NCBI GenBank assembly: GCA_002448395.1
Contig: DJXS01000079.1
Span: 1 to 61,776, forward strand
Reading direction: 5' to 3'
Source: Lachnospiraceae bacterium UBA6998
Lineage (GTDB): Bacteria; Bacillota; Clostridia; Lachnospirales; Lachnospiraceae
Length of the DNA stretch: 61,776 nt
Part shown: positions 48,508 to 57,160 of the stretch, one piece after another
Layout of the letters: each line of letters opens with the position of its first letter
Numbering within the stretch: position 1 is the first letter of the stretch
The notes under the pieces: model-generated
Databases searched by the model: none
What the model was told of the DNA's origin: nothing
What the model saw: only the letters and a program-made list of their open reading frames with translations
Made by a program: the position numbers and the translations under genes

Positions 48508-51500
48508 TCACTCGGTCCGCAGCGCGATGACCGGATCTTTCTTGGACGCCGACCTGGACGGGATCAGTCCGCCGATCATGGTCAGGACCGTGGCGATGAT
48601 GACCAGGGCGACCGCCGCCTGAGGCTCCAGGACAGCCGTGATGTCGTCGATCTCGGTGACCTTGTGGATTATATCGTTGATCGGGAACAATAGCAGCCTC
48701 GTGACTATAACGCCGATAATGCCCGAGAGCAGACCGATGATGCAGGTCTCAGCGTTGAAGATGGAGGAGATGTTCCTCTTGGAGGCACCGATGGCGCGCA
48801 GGATACCGATCTCCTTGGTCCTCTCAAGGACTGAGATATAGGTGATGATTCCGATCATGATCGAGGAGACGACCAGTGAGATCGAGACGAAAGCGATGAG
48901 CACGTAGGTGACCGCGTTGACGATCGTCTCCACGGAGCCCATCAGGATTCCCGTGATGTCCGTGTACTGCAGTTTTTTGGCCTCTTCCGCGTTGTCATTG
49001 TAGCGGGTCAGGAAATCGGTGAAGCGGTTTTTGGACTCAAAGTCGTCAAAATAGAAAGAGATGCTGGTCGGATCATCTTCTTTCTGGTATCCCAGATTGA
49101 GAAGATTGCCCTTGTAGGACCGTTCCTTCCCGCTGACCATTGTTTCCATGAGTCTTGAGAGTTCGTCCTCGTCTTTGTTGAATTTGAAAGCCTCCGCGAA
49201 CTTGTCCGTATCAAAGGTCATGAAATCACCGTCTCCGCTGAACATATTGGAGAGGGGCGCCATAGCTTCCGCCAGGGCTTCACCGGTACCTTTGGCCACG
49301 AGCAGGGCCATATAATCTTTGGCAAGTTTGTAGCCCTCTTCAAAGAGAGCGGAGCTGTTGTCCTTCATTGCCTGCGCGATCGCGTCGTCGGTGGAGGGAA
49401 GATCACTCACAGGGACCATGTTATTCTCATTCGGAGAAAGGCTCCCATAGTAGTTGTCAAAGGATTCCTCGATGATCCTGGTGGCGAGAGCAGGATCGAG
49501 CTTGATCTGCTCGATGGAGCCCAGCATCTGGGCGACTTTGTCCTCGGAGATGGCGTTCTCCTTATACATATCAAGATAATCTAAGGTGATATACTTCTTT
49601 TCGGTAGTCTCACCGCCGTCTTCGTACTGCTTTTTGATCTGGGACTTGAGCGCCGACTTTATAAGTCCGGCATTCTCCCCGTCCATCCCGGAGGTATCCA
49701 TGCCGTCGATCACAGCGTCGGCCTCCGCCTTGGTGGATGCGCTCTGCAGGGAATCGATCGTCTTCTGAATGCCTTCCGTGGCCTGGGATGCGGCGGAATT
49801 CGCTGCCAGATCCGCAATGGTCTCCTTCATGGACTGCAGTCCGCTGATCAGTTCAGACACGTCGACCGGAGCCTCTGCGTCGCCGGATTCGCTGCCGGAG
49901 GAGCCCTGCCGGACCATATCTTTGAGCTGCGCGGTCATTTCTTCGTTGAGACCAAGAGAATCTATATAGGCATCCGCCTCAGCGACAGTAGTGACGCCCT
50001 GCAGATCGGCGATAGTCCTGTCGATCCGCTCGCCAACAGCCTTTTTCGCCTGTTCCCTGGCGGTTGTCTCGATAGTTTCCTTAAGACTCTCAAGTGTACC
50101 GACAGCGCCGGAAACATCCGGTTTCGTCTCCGGAGCAGTGGACTCGGTCAGTGTGACAGTCGCTATCTGCTTGTATCCCTCGATGATTCCGTTTGCGAAA
50201 GCGGAATCTGCCTGGGTAACCGCCTGGACCATTGATTTTGTGATCTCGTCGATGCTGTCGACGACCTCTTTCGAGGAGTTCATGATGATGTCTGTCATGG
50301 CATTGGGGTCCATGCTCAGGCCGTCAAGGTCCATATTAATGACGAAAGCTTCCGCCAGAAGATCTTCGTCAACAGTGATCATGTCTTCGAAATTGAGATC
50401 ATCCTCATCTTCATCATCGAAGGCTTTGCCGGAGAAAACATCGTAATCGGGATCCCTGAGCTGCGCCAGGACGATCTCGGAAGAATAAGCCTTGTTCATC
50501 ACGTAGGAAGTGAGCTCCGGCAGATAGAGGACGCCGGTAGTCGAGGAAGAACCGGATCCCTTTTCCTGGGGCTTGTAAATGATCGCTGTGATCTTGAGAG
50601 GCTCCGCGTCTTTGTAGACATCCCGCATGTAGTCGTCGTCATCGGACATATCCTCGTAGATCTCGTATTCCTCATTCCATTTATATTTTGACGAGGGATC
50701 AATGAGCTTAAACTCTTTTCCGAGGATCTCATCATAGGTGACCGTCATAGGCTCGTTGTGTACGGAGATCTTCTCGCCCAGATAGAGGTCTTTCATGATG
50801 TCCGAGAGTTCTTTGGTATCGCGGAAACCGAGGGAGTAGAGCAGCAGGTCGGAGATCTGGTTGGGATCCATGACACACAGAGCGAGTTCGTTATACTTCT
50901 CGGGCCATTTGCCGTAAGCGACCGTATACTCATTCTTCATCCGCTCCGGCTCGATCATCTCGGAGAATGTGGACATGGATCCGCCGCCCAGCGACATGGA
51001 AGCGAAGATGCCGCCTCCGCTGGAACTGGTGGGGTAGATCTGCGCGAGCCGGTCGGTCGAATCGACGGTGTAGATCACCGGTGAAACAGCATAGGACTTT
51101 CGTATCATGCGAACATTGTCCTTATACTCTTCGGGATGCTCGTCCAGATAAAGCATGAAACTCTTGAGGTCGTTGTTGCTGATGGAGTCGGTGAAGGAGG
51201 TGATGTACTGCTGTTCCACAAGGGAATTGCCCTCCGCCTTGACATCCCTGATCGCCTGCATGGACAGGATGATGCTGGCCAGGTCGCCTTCCTCCGAGTT
51301 GATGGTCAGCGGGTAGCTGTTCATGGTCTCTTCCTGGATCTGGTCGATGTAATTCTGAAATCCCGTGGAGAGTGACAGGATCAGCGCGATGCCGATGATG
51401 CCGATGGATCCCGCGAAGGCGGTCAAAAAAGTGCGGCCCTTCTTGGTCATGAGGTTGTTAAGGCTCAGACCGAAAGAGGTTGCCAGGTTCATCGAGGCCT

Positions 51501-52218
51501 TTCCGAGGTTCTTGTGAATGCCCGGCTCCTCACTCTCGATGATGAGAGGGTTGGTGTCATCGGTGATCTGTCCGTCCTTGAGACGGACGATACGGTTGGA
51601 GTACTGTTCGGCGAGTTCCGGGTTATGGGTGACCATGACGACCAGGCGGTCGTTGGCCACTTCTTTCAAAAGATCCATGACCTGCACGGACGTCTTTGTA
51701 TCCAGAGCGCCGGTGGGCTCGTCCGCCAGAAGAATCTTGGGATCGTTGACCAGGGCGCGGGCGATCGCCACACGCTGCATCTGACCGCCGGACATCTGGT
51801 TGGGTTTTTTGTGCGACTGCTCTTTAAGGCCGACCTTATCCAAGGCGTCGAGAGCCATTTCCCTGCGCTTCTCAGCAGAAATACCGCCGATGGTCAGGGC
51901 CAGCTCGACGTTCTGCAGCACTGTCTGGTGGGGGATCAGGTTGTAGGACTGGAAGACGAAACCGACTGTGTGATTGCGGTAGGAGTCCCAGTCGCGGTCC
52001 TTGTATTTCTTGGTAGAAATGCCGTTGATGATCAAATCGCCGGTGTCATAGCGGTCCAGCCCTCCTATGATGTTGAGGAGGGTGGTCTTGCCGGATCCGC
52101 TGGGTCCCAGGATCGCCACGAACTCGTTGTCCCGGAGGTTGAGGGAGACGTCGTCGAGGGCGATCTGCTCGTACCCCCCGGTGTTATATTTTTTCTTTAT
52201 ATTCTTAAGTTGAAGCAT
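48508..52218 (-). CDS. Large fused ABC transporter (MacB-like ATPase plus FtsX permease)
   Basis: A 1236-residue protein. Residues 1-230 are an ABC ATPase: Walker A GPSGSGKTT (38-46), signature MSGGQMQRVAIARALV, Walker B ILLADEPTGALD and a switch His in VMVTHNP. A TM helix follows (FLTAFAGSIGIIGIALILSLSTGF, about 310-333). Residues about 335-1090 are a very large extracytoplasmic domain rich in acidic and Ala/Glu-helix segments. The C-terminus has three FtsX helices (TYVLIAFVSISLVVSSIMIGIITYISVLERTKEIGILRAIGASK). Related fused proteins move peptides or lipids or act in cell-envelope stress. ATG 52218 has GGAGG upstream; the longer open frame to 52395 is rejected. Confidence 0.87.
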   Translation of the reverse strand: MLQLKNIKKKYNTGGYEQIALDDVSLNLRDNEFVAILGPSGSGKTTLLNIIGGLDRYDTGDLIINGISTKKYKDRDWDSYRNHTVGFVFQSYNLIPHQTVLQNVELALTIGGISAEKRREMALDALDKVGLKEQSHKKPNQMSGGQMQRVAIARALVNDPKILLADEPTGALDTKTSVQVMDLLKEVANDRLVVMVTHNPELAEQYSNRIVRLKDGQITDDTNPLIIESEEPGIHKNLGKASMNLATSFGLSLNNLMTKKGRTFLTAFAGSIGIIGIALILSLSTGFQNYIDQIQEETMNSYPLTINSEEGDLASIILSMQAIRDVKAEGNSLVEQQYITSFTDSISNNDLKSFMLYLDEHPEEYKDNVRMIRKSYAVSPVIYTVDSTDRLAQIYPTSSSGGGIFASMSLGGGSMSTFSEMIEPERMKNEYTVAYGKWPEKYNELALCVMDPNQISDLLLYSLGFRDTKELSDIMKDLYLGEKISVHNEPMTVTYDEILGKEFKLIDPSSKYKWNEEYEIYEDMSDDDDYMRDVYKDAEPLKITAIIYKPQEKGSGSSSTTGVLYLPELTSYVMNKAYSSEIVLAQLRDPDYDVFSGKAFDDEDEDDLNFEDMITVDEDLLAEAFVINMDLDGLSMDPNAMTDIIMNSSKEVVDSIDEITKSMVQAVTQADSAFANGIIEGYKQIATVTLTESTAPETKPDVSGAVGTLESLKETIETTAREQAKKAVGERIDRTIADLQGVTTVAEADAYIDSLGLNEEMTAQLKDMVRQGSSGSESGDAEAPVDVSELISGLQSMKETIADLAANSAASQATEGIQKTIDSLQSASTKAEADAVIDGMDTSGMDGENAGLIKSALKSQIKKQYEDGGETTEKKYITLDYLDMYKENAISEDKVAQMLGSIEQIKLDPALATRIIEESFDNYYGSLSPNENNMVPVSDLPSTDDAIAQAMKDNSSALFEEGYKLAKDYMALLVAKGTGEALAEAMAPLSNMFSGDGDFMTFDTDKFAEAFKFNKDEDELSRLMETMVSGKERSYKGNLLNLGYQKEDDPTSISFYFDDFESKNRFTDFLTRYNDNAEEAKKLQYTDITGILMGSVETIVNAVTYVLIAFVSISLVVSSIMIGIITYISVLERTKEIGILRAIGASKRNISSIFNAETCIIGLLSGIIGVIVTRLLLFPINDIIHKVTEIDDITAVLEPQAAVALVIIATVLTMIGGLIPSRSASKKDPVIALRTE

Positions 52219-52401
52219 TGTGCCTCCGCAAATATACAACAATTGAAATTTGATGATAATACTGTAACGGAATTGGTCAAAAAAGCGCAAGTAGCCAAAG
52301 CATCTTTTTACAGGAAGTTCATAAATGGCAGCGATATCATAAAAAAACAGAGTTTTTCTTATTAAAAGACGGCTCCCAAAGCCCGTGATTACCACATATA
52401 T

Positions 52402-52429
52402 TTGTAATCCGGCAAAAAAGTGATATAAT
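52402..52429 (+). promoter_or_regulatory. Predicted promoter of the duplicated-domain secreted protein
   Basis: TTGTAA (52402-52407), a 16-bp spacer and TATAAT (52424-52429), about 30 bp upstream of the start codon. Confidence 0.45.
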
Positions 52430-52457
52430 ATAAGTCCGGCTTAGAAAGGACATTATT

Positions 52458-53078
52458 ATGAATATCCATAAATTTATCATTTATATTGCAGCGGCGTTCT
52501 TCGCGATCAGCGTGATCTTCGGCGCAGCAGGCACCGGCGCGGCTGCAGCAGCAGCCCGGGCCGAAAATGCGGAGCTGCGGGAATACACCCCCGCAGAACT
52601 CAGCTGCATGTCCCAGTACTACTACAAGCGCACCAGCGAGAGCGGCTTTTATCCGCCCAAGGTGTCCTGTCAGGACTTGGGGAACGGCTTATACGAGATC
52701 ATTCTTTTTGAAGAAGTAAAGGAAGCGGACGGCACTGTCCACAGCACGACCTATGCGCAGTATTCGATCGGAACAGATGCGAAGGGTACGGATACGATTT
52801 TCGGAAAAGAGATCGATCTGACGCTTTACAGCAAGGTGTATACACCGGAAGAACTCTGCAAGCTGGCTCAGAATCACTATTATAAGGCGAATGATTTCTA
52901 TCCGCCCAACGTATCGTACACAGCCAATAAGGACGGCACTTATACGATCTGCATGTTTGAGATGATCGAGGACGACGGCGGTACGCCGCACAGCGCAACT
53001 TGCGGATGGTACACGGTCAATGTATGCGGGGTCGGAACAGACGACATGATGATGCAGACCATTGATCTCAATGAGTAA
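52458..53078 (+). CDS. Secreted protein with two tandem copies of one domain
   Basis: A 206-residue protein with a signal peptide (residues 1-35, AAFFAISVIFGAAGTGAAAA). The rest consists of two related modules of about 78 residues: EYTPAELSCMSQYYYKRTSESGFYPPKVS... ending GKEIDL, and VYTPEELCKLAQNHYYKANDFYPPNVS... ending MQTIDL. Each has a helix, a YPPxVS turn, a strand-rich 'DGTYEI.LFE...dGg..HS.t...Y.v' half and a closing DTIF/DDMM turn. I do not recognise the family. RBS AAAGGA. It is 8 bp upstream of the nuclease gene, so the two are likely exported together. Confidence 0.78.
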   Translation: MNIHKFIIYIAAAFFAISVIFGAAGTGAAAAAARAENAELREYTPAELSCMSQYYYKRTSESGFYPPKVSCQDLGNGLYEIILFEEVKEADGTVHSTTYAQYSIGTDAKGTDTIFGKEIDLTLYSKVYTPEELCKLAQNHYYKANDFYPPNVSYTANKDGTYTICMFEMIEDDGGTPHSATCGWYTVNVCGVGTDDMMMQTIDLNE

Positions 53079-53086
53079 AGGAATTC

Positions 53087-53899
53087 ATGGCAAAAGGGAC
53101 TAAGAGAGACCGTCGGAGACAGTACGCCATCCGCAGAATGCTGAAGAAAGCTTTGTGCGTGGTTCTGCTGGTGCTGCTGGTCCTGGCCTATATCGGGATC
53201 CGGAAACAGGAAAGCGCGGGCGCGCAAGGCGCCGGCACACAGGAGATTTCCGGACTGGTCTCGACACAGAAAGCAGGCGGACAGCCGGGAAACCCGGAAG
53301 GAGATTTCAGCCTTGACATGGTTCCGGCCTATTCCGGCAGAGCCTATGTCGATATCAACGGCGATGTTCCCTTTTTTACGCGGGAGGAGATGACAGCGGA
53401 AGCCTTCCACGAGTACTGGCCGCTGGATGATCTGGGACGGTGCACGGGAGCTTACGCTTGTGTCGGACCTGAGACCCTTCCCACGCAGGAGCGGGGAGAT
53501 ATAAGTCCCGTAAAGCCGACGGGATGGAACACGAACCGTTACAGTGATATAGACGGAGAGATGCTCTTCAACCGTTGCCATCTGATCGGGCATCTGCTGA
53601 CAGGGCAGGACGCCAATGAGCGCAACCTGATCACAGGGACGAGGTACATGAATGTGGAGGGCATGCTGCCCTTTGAGGAGTCGGTCGTCAGGTATGTAGA
53701 GGGAACCGGTCATCACGTGATGTACAGGGTCAGGCCATATTTTGACGGTGACAACCTGGTCTGTGCCGGAGTCCTGATGGAAGCCGAATCAGTCGAGGAC
53801 CCGCTGGTCCGGTTCTGTGCCTTCTGCTACAACGTTCAGCCGGGATTTGAGATCGACTATAAGACGGGCGACAACCGCCGCGCCAAGGCGCCTGACTGA
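53087..53899 (+). CDS. Membrane-anchored DNA/RNA non-specific endonuclease
   Basis: A 270-residue protein. A basic N-terminus and TM helix (ALCVVLLVLLVLAYIGI, about 22-38) anchor it facing outward. The nuclease domain has the EndA-like pattern FNRCHLIGHLLTGQDANERNLITGTRYMNVEGMLPFEESV, with the catalytic His in NRCH (the DRGH position of the betabeta-alpha-metal family) and the metal-binding Asn in ERNL. VRPYFDGDNLVCAGVLMEAESVED follows. It would cut extracellular nucleic acid, perhaps for nutrition or DNA uptake. RBS AAAGGAAT is weak. Confidence 0.87.
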   Translation: MAKGTKRDRRRQYAIRRMLKKALCVVLLVLLVLAYIGIRKQESAGAQGAGTQEISGLVSTQKAGGQPGNPEGDFSLDMVPAYSGRAYVDINGDVPFFTREEMTAEAFHEYWPLDDLGRCTGAYACVGPETLPTQERGDISPVKPTGWNTNRYSDIDGEMLFNRCHLIGHLLTGQDANERNLITGTRYMNVEGMLPFEESVVRYVEGTGHHVMYRVRPYFDGDNLVCAGVLMEAESVEDPLVRFCAFCYNVQPGFEIDYKTGDNRRAKAPD

Positions 53900-53962
53900 C
53901 TCGTAAGTATTGGTAGTCAGCGCCGGATTAATATAGTAAACTGAATATGGAAGTAAGGAATG

Positions 53963-54076
53963 GGGGCAGGCGTCTTTGTACACCCTTTGATGACATCCTT
54001 TTAACATTGGTGAAAGAGGCAACTCTTTCGTTTGGTGTACAAATGTCAGTCATCAGATAGCCTGCCCCTGTTTTTC
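53963..54076 (+). ncRNA. Candidate structured RNA with an H-type pseudoknot
   Basis: Perfect helices seen by eye. P1: GGGGCAGGC (53963-53971) with GCCTGCCCC (54060-54068). P2: TTTGTACACC (53975-53984) with GGTGTACAAA (54034-54043). P3: GAAAGAG (54012-54018) with CTCTTTC (54023-54029), closed by the GNRA loop GCAA. A pseudoknot: TGATGAC (53988-53994), inside P2, pairs with GTCATCA (54049-54055), outside P2. TGACAT (53991-53996) could instead pair with ATGTCA (54043-54048). P1 ends in a T-rich tail (TGTTTTTCTG, then six T), so the RNA may end there, or P1 may be a switchable terminator ahead of the next gene (ATG 54101). I do not recognise the family. Confidence 0.62.
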
Positions 54077-54100
54077 TGTTTTTTAAGGCAGGAGAAAGAT

Positions 54101-56377
54101 ATGGAGAACCTCACGATCAAATTTGAAAAACTGTTGTTATCGGAACTCAGGCTGTTAGCTTATACTCCGGGAGCGGAGGACAATTCGCAGCTGACCGACG
54201 ATAAGCTTGCGCAGGCTGTGACAGTCAACGAGGAGCTCATAAATCTTGGCTTCACACTGAAACCGAAGGATTTGATCGCGCTTGCCGGCAGTCCGTCACT
54301 GTACGGGTTCGCGCAGCATTTCCGAAGCCTTCTGCCCAAGGTCTTGGCGCCTCCCATGTATCCTGATTTCCCGCTTCAGGTGATGGGGATGAGTGAAGCT
54401 GAATTCCGTATGCACCAGATGATCCATTATTTTTCTACCTATGATCTGGAGTGGCTTTTTGGGGTGGAGGTAAAGCGCGGATGGCTGCCGGATGTGACAT
54501 CGAGTGAGAAGACGGAGAGAGATGACACCCTGCTCAGGGCCAAGGTCCTGGAACTTGTGCCCCAAGATAAGGCGCCGCTCACTGCGCTCACTCGGATCAT
54601 GCAAAAAAGAGAGCGGCTGACGCTCCCCGGGCGGGAACTGACAGTTGAGACCCTGCCTTACCTTGAGCCGGAAGATATTGCAGGCCTGCAGGTGCCCTTT
54701 AAGGAAAACCTGGCAGTGCTCTTTGACGCGATCCTCAGGATCGGACCGGCAGACGGGAAGACATCCGGGGACGCCGCAGACAAGAGAGTCCTCCTTTGGC
54801 GGCAGATCTGCCAGCACACAGGCGATGTGTTAAAGAGTACGAGCGCTGTTTTGCCGATGCATCGCTATCATTTCCGGACTAATGAAAAGAGAGCGGTCGT
54901 AAGACTCCTGGAGTCTTATCCGGTGGCAGATTTTAAGGCCAATCTGATCCTGTCCCGCGGCAAGAGGGAGAAGTGCATCACGGTTCTGCAGTTCCTCGAT
55001 TACAACATGTATTCACGGAGTGCGGCACACTTGGAAGCGGTGCGGGCTCTTAGAAACGGTGAACTGAGGTCCTGGGAGGCACAGGTCAAATATCTGCTTG
55101 CTTCTGGTGACGAAGGCGCGCTGGATTTCATTGCAAAGCGTCCCGGAATGATGCTGCGCATGATCGGATGGCTTTTGAGGATGGGATATCCGGACCGGGA
55201 AATCCGGGACAGGCTGGTGGAGAACGCAGGCAAGCTGAGCGCCCACACGATCATAGACATTTTAAACGCGCTGGATTTCAAGGAGGAAAATGCCCCGCAG
55301 GAAGATATTTACCGGCGGATGAGAGCTGAACAGGAAAGATACATGGAACAGTGTTCGGAGACTGTGAAGAATCCGGAAGCGGTTTATGCGAAGTACAGGC
55401 TGATGCTTGCAAAAGGTTATGCGGACGAAGTGATCCGGAATGCAAAGGACAGGATCAGTCAGTGCCGAAGGGAAATCCGGGAAATGGACCGGGAGTATAA
55501 GGCGGCCTGTGATCTTTACAGAAGAACCGCCCCCTATTCAGGGAGGGTGAGAGCGATCCTGGAAGATGTTCTGCGAGCGCACATGGAGAAAGCGCACACG
55601 GAACTGGCAGGAAAGAAGGTCTTTGTGTCTGCAGAGGAATACGATCTGTCGTACAGCCGTCTCGAGGGCGGGAAGAAATCTTCGGAGGGAGGCTACCTGC
55701 CAAGCGGAATGGCGATCCGGATCCCGGAGGAAGTGAAGCGGCTTCGCTTTTTTGTCTACTGGAACGACAAGAGCCGCGTGGACGTGGATCTTCATGCAAA
55801 GGCATATGACCTTGAGGGAGAATCCATCGATGTGGGATGGGACGCTCATTTCAACAAGTCGGGGATCGTTCACTCCGGTGATATCACCCACAGTAACGCG
55901 GCAGAATTTATCGATATCAATATGGACGCACCTTTGCGCAATGCTGAAACCTCAATTCACCTTTACTACGGTAAGCGGTCTTTTGGCCAGATAGAGACCT
56001 GCTATGTCGGGATGATGGCTGTAAAGAGATTTGGGGAGAAAGTAAAACTATACGATCCGAAGAACTGCTTCTTTACTCACGAACTGCGCTCCGGGGAGAC
56101 AAGGATCAGTTACGGATATGTGGATGTGAAGAAAAGACTGCTTTTCTTCACAGGCAGAGCACCGGAAAAGGCCTCGCGATTTGCGATGCCCAAGGGCATG
56201 TACAGAGAAACGGCTCCGACCTTGTCGCTGAAGAGATATCTGGACCTGCTGGTGGAGGCTCAGGGCGCCGTGTATGCGGACTCCGCGGAGGAGGCGGACC
56301 TGATCCTGACGGTCGGAAAGCCTGAGGAGGAGAGAGCGGTGAGTCTGGTGGACCGTAATTTCTTCCTGGAAGCGTGA
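54101..56377 (+). CDS. TerD-domain protein with a large helical N-terminal region
   Basis: A 758-residue protein. The N-terminal about 540 residues are mostly helical (LPKVLAPPMYPDFPLQVMGM, WLFGVEVKRGWLPDVTSSEK, RPGMMLRMIGWLLRMGYPDREIRDRL, coiled-coil ISQCRREIREMDREYKAA). Residues about 555-680 match TerD: RIPEEVKRLRFFVYWNDKSRVDVDLHAKAYD, DVGWDAHFNKSGIVHSGDITHSNAAEFIDINMD, IHLYYGKRSFGQIETCYVGMM. The aspartates of DVDLHA and GDITHSNA are where TerD proteins bind calcium. TerD proteins belong to stress-response systems around tellurite resistance and metal sensing. RBS GGAGAA. No other ter genes are in the window. The candidate RNA ends 25 nt upstream of its start. Confidence 0.75.
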   Translation: MENLTIKFEKLLLSELRLLAYTPGAEDNSQLTDDKLAQAVTVNEELINLGFTLKPKDLIALAGSPSLYGFAQHFRSLLPKVLAPPMYPDFPLQVMGMSEAEFRMHQMIHYFSTYDLEWLFGVEVKRGWLPDVTSSEKTERDDTLLRAKVLELVPQDKAPLTALTRIMQKRERLTLPGRELTVETLPYLEPEDIAGLQVPFKENLAVLFDAILRIGPADGKTSGDAADKRVLLWRQICQHTGDVLKSTSAVLPMHRYHFRTNEKRAVVRLLESYPVADFKANLILSRGKREKCITVLQFLDYNMYSRSAAHLEAVRALRNGELRSWEAQVKYLLASGDEGALDFIAKRPGMMLRMIGWLLRMGYPDREIRDRLVENAGKLSAHTIIDILNALDFKEENAPQEDIYRRMRAEQERYMEQCSETVKNPEAVYAKYRLMLAKGYADEVIRNAKDRISQCRREIREMDREYKAACDLYRRTAPYSGRVRAILEDVLRAHMEKAHTELAGKKVFVSAEEYDLSYSRLEGGKKSSEGGYLPSGMAIRIPEEVKRLRFFVYWNDKSRVDVDLHAKAYDLEGESIDVGWDAHFNKSGIVHSGDITHSNAAEFIDINMDAPLRNAETSIHLYYGKRSFGQIETCYVGMMAVKRFGEKVKLYDPKNCFFTHELRSGETRISYGYVDVKKRLLFFTGRAPEKASRFAMPKGMYRETAPTLSLKRYLDLLVEAQGAVYADSAEEADLILTVGKPEEERAVSLVDRNFFLEA

Positions 56378-56407
56378 GAAATAAGACACTGTTTGTGATC
56401 ATTGAAA

Positions 56408-56432
56408 AAGGGGCTTGCTGCGCAGGCCCCTT
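56408..56432. terminator. Hairpin terminator between convergent genes
   Basis: AAGGGGC (56408-56414) pairs with GCCCCTT (56426-56432). Inside, TTGC/GCAG pair imperfectly. A-run before and TTACTTTTA after suit both directions. Confidence 0.7.
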
Positions 56433-56436
56433 ACTT

Positions 56437-57096
56437 TTATAGTTCGCCGCTCTCCATTGCCGCGGCGACATCAGAAAGAGAATCGTAGATCCCCGCGCAC
56501 ATGTCCCGCATGGCCTGATCCGGCGCCACATCGTTCGGTACCATGATCGGCGCGCAGCCTGCCCTGTATGCGGCGAGAATACCGTTGGGACTGTCTTCGA
56601 GCACATAGCAGTCCTCCGGCCTGTATCCGATCATGGCCGCAGCCTTGATATAACCTTCCGGATGCGGCTTGCCGAGGGTCACTTCGTCGCCGCACAGAGT
56701 AGCGGCAAAATAGTGACTGATTCCCGCGCTCTCAAGGTTATTGTTGACGATCTTGCGGTCACTTCCGCTCGCCAGTCCGATGGGATATCCCTTATCTGAC
56801 AGATAGGTCAGGATCGTATCGAGTCCGGGCCTTGCGCGCAGTTCTGTTTTGACAAGTTCCGCGACCAGATCAAAAGTCTGACGTATGAAAGCTTCCGCAT
56901 CCGCTCCTTCCGGCAGATAGCGGGCGGCAGTATCGATCATATCCTGGCCGCTTCTTCCCATCAGAGCCAGATGCATCTCCCGGGACATTTCGAACCTGAA
57001 CAATTTCATGGCGATGTCGTCAAATGCCTTATCGTAAATACACTGGGTATCGAACATCAGCCCGTCCATATCAAAGATCACAGCTTTTTTCTTCAT
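56437..57096 (-). CDS. HAD family phosphatase, beta-phosphoglucomutase-like
   Basis: A 219-residue HAD hydrolase: nucleophile motif AVIFDMDGLMFDTQCIYD (Asp9, Asp11), cap helix MALMGRSGQDMIDTAARYL, motif II GLASGSDRKIVNNNL, motif III K in LGKPHPEGYIKAAAMIGY and acidic motif YVLEDSPNGILAAYRAG. It hydrolyses or isomerises a small phosphate. ATG 57096 follows AGGAGGAA; nine codons further upstream are open but lack an RBS. Close to the GH4 gene on the same strand (64-bp gap), suggesting a shared sugar-use role. Confidence 0.9.
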   Translation of the reverse strand: MKKKAVIFDMDGLMFDTQCIYDKAFDDIAMKLFRFEMSREMHLALMGRSGQDMIDTAARYLPEGADAEAFIRQTFDLVAELVKTELRARPGLDTILTYLSDKGYPIGLASGSDRKIVNNNLESAGISHYFAATLCGDEVTLGKPHPEGYIKAAAMIGYRPEDCYVLEDSPNGILAAYRAGCAPIMVPNDVAPDQAMRDMCAGIYDSLSDVAAAMESGEL

Positions 57097-57160
57097 AGAT
57101 TCCTCCTGCAGCCGATTTTTCACAGAAGATATGGTCAGCGCAGGCCGCCTTATCTATGCG

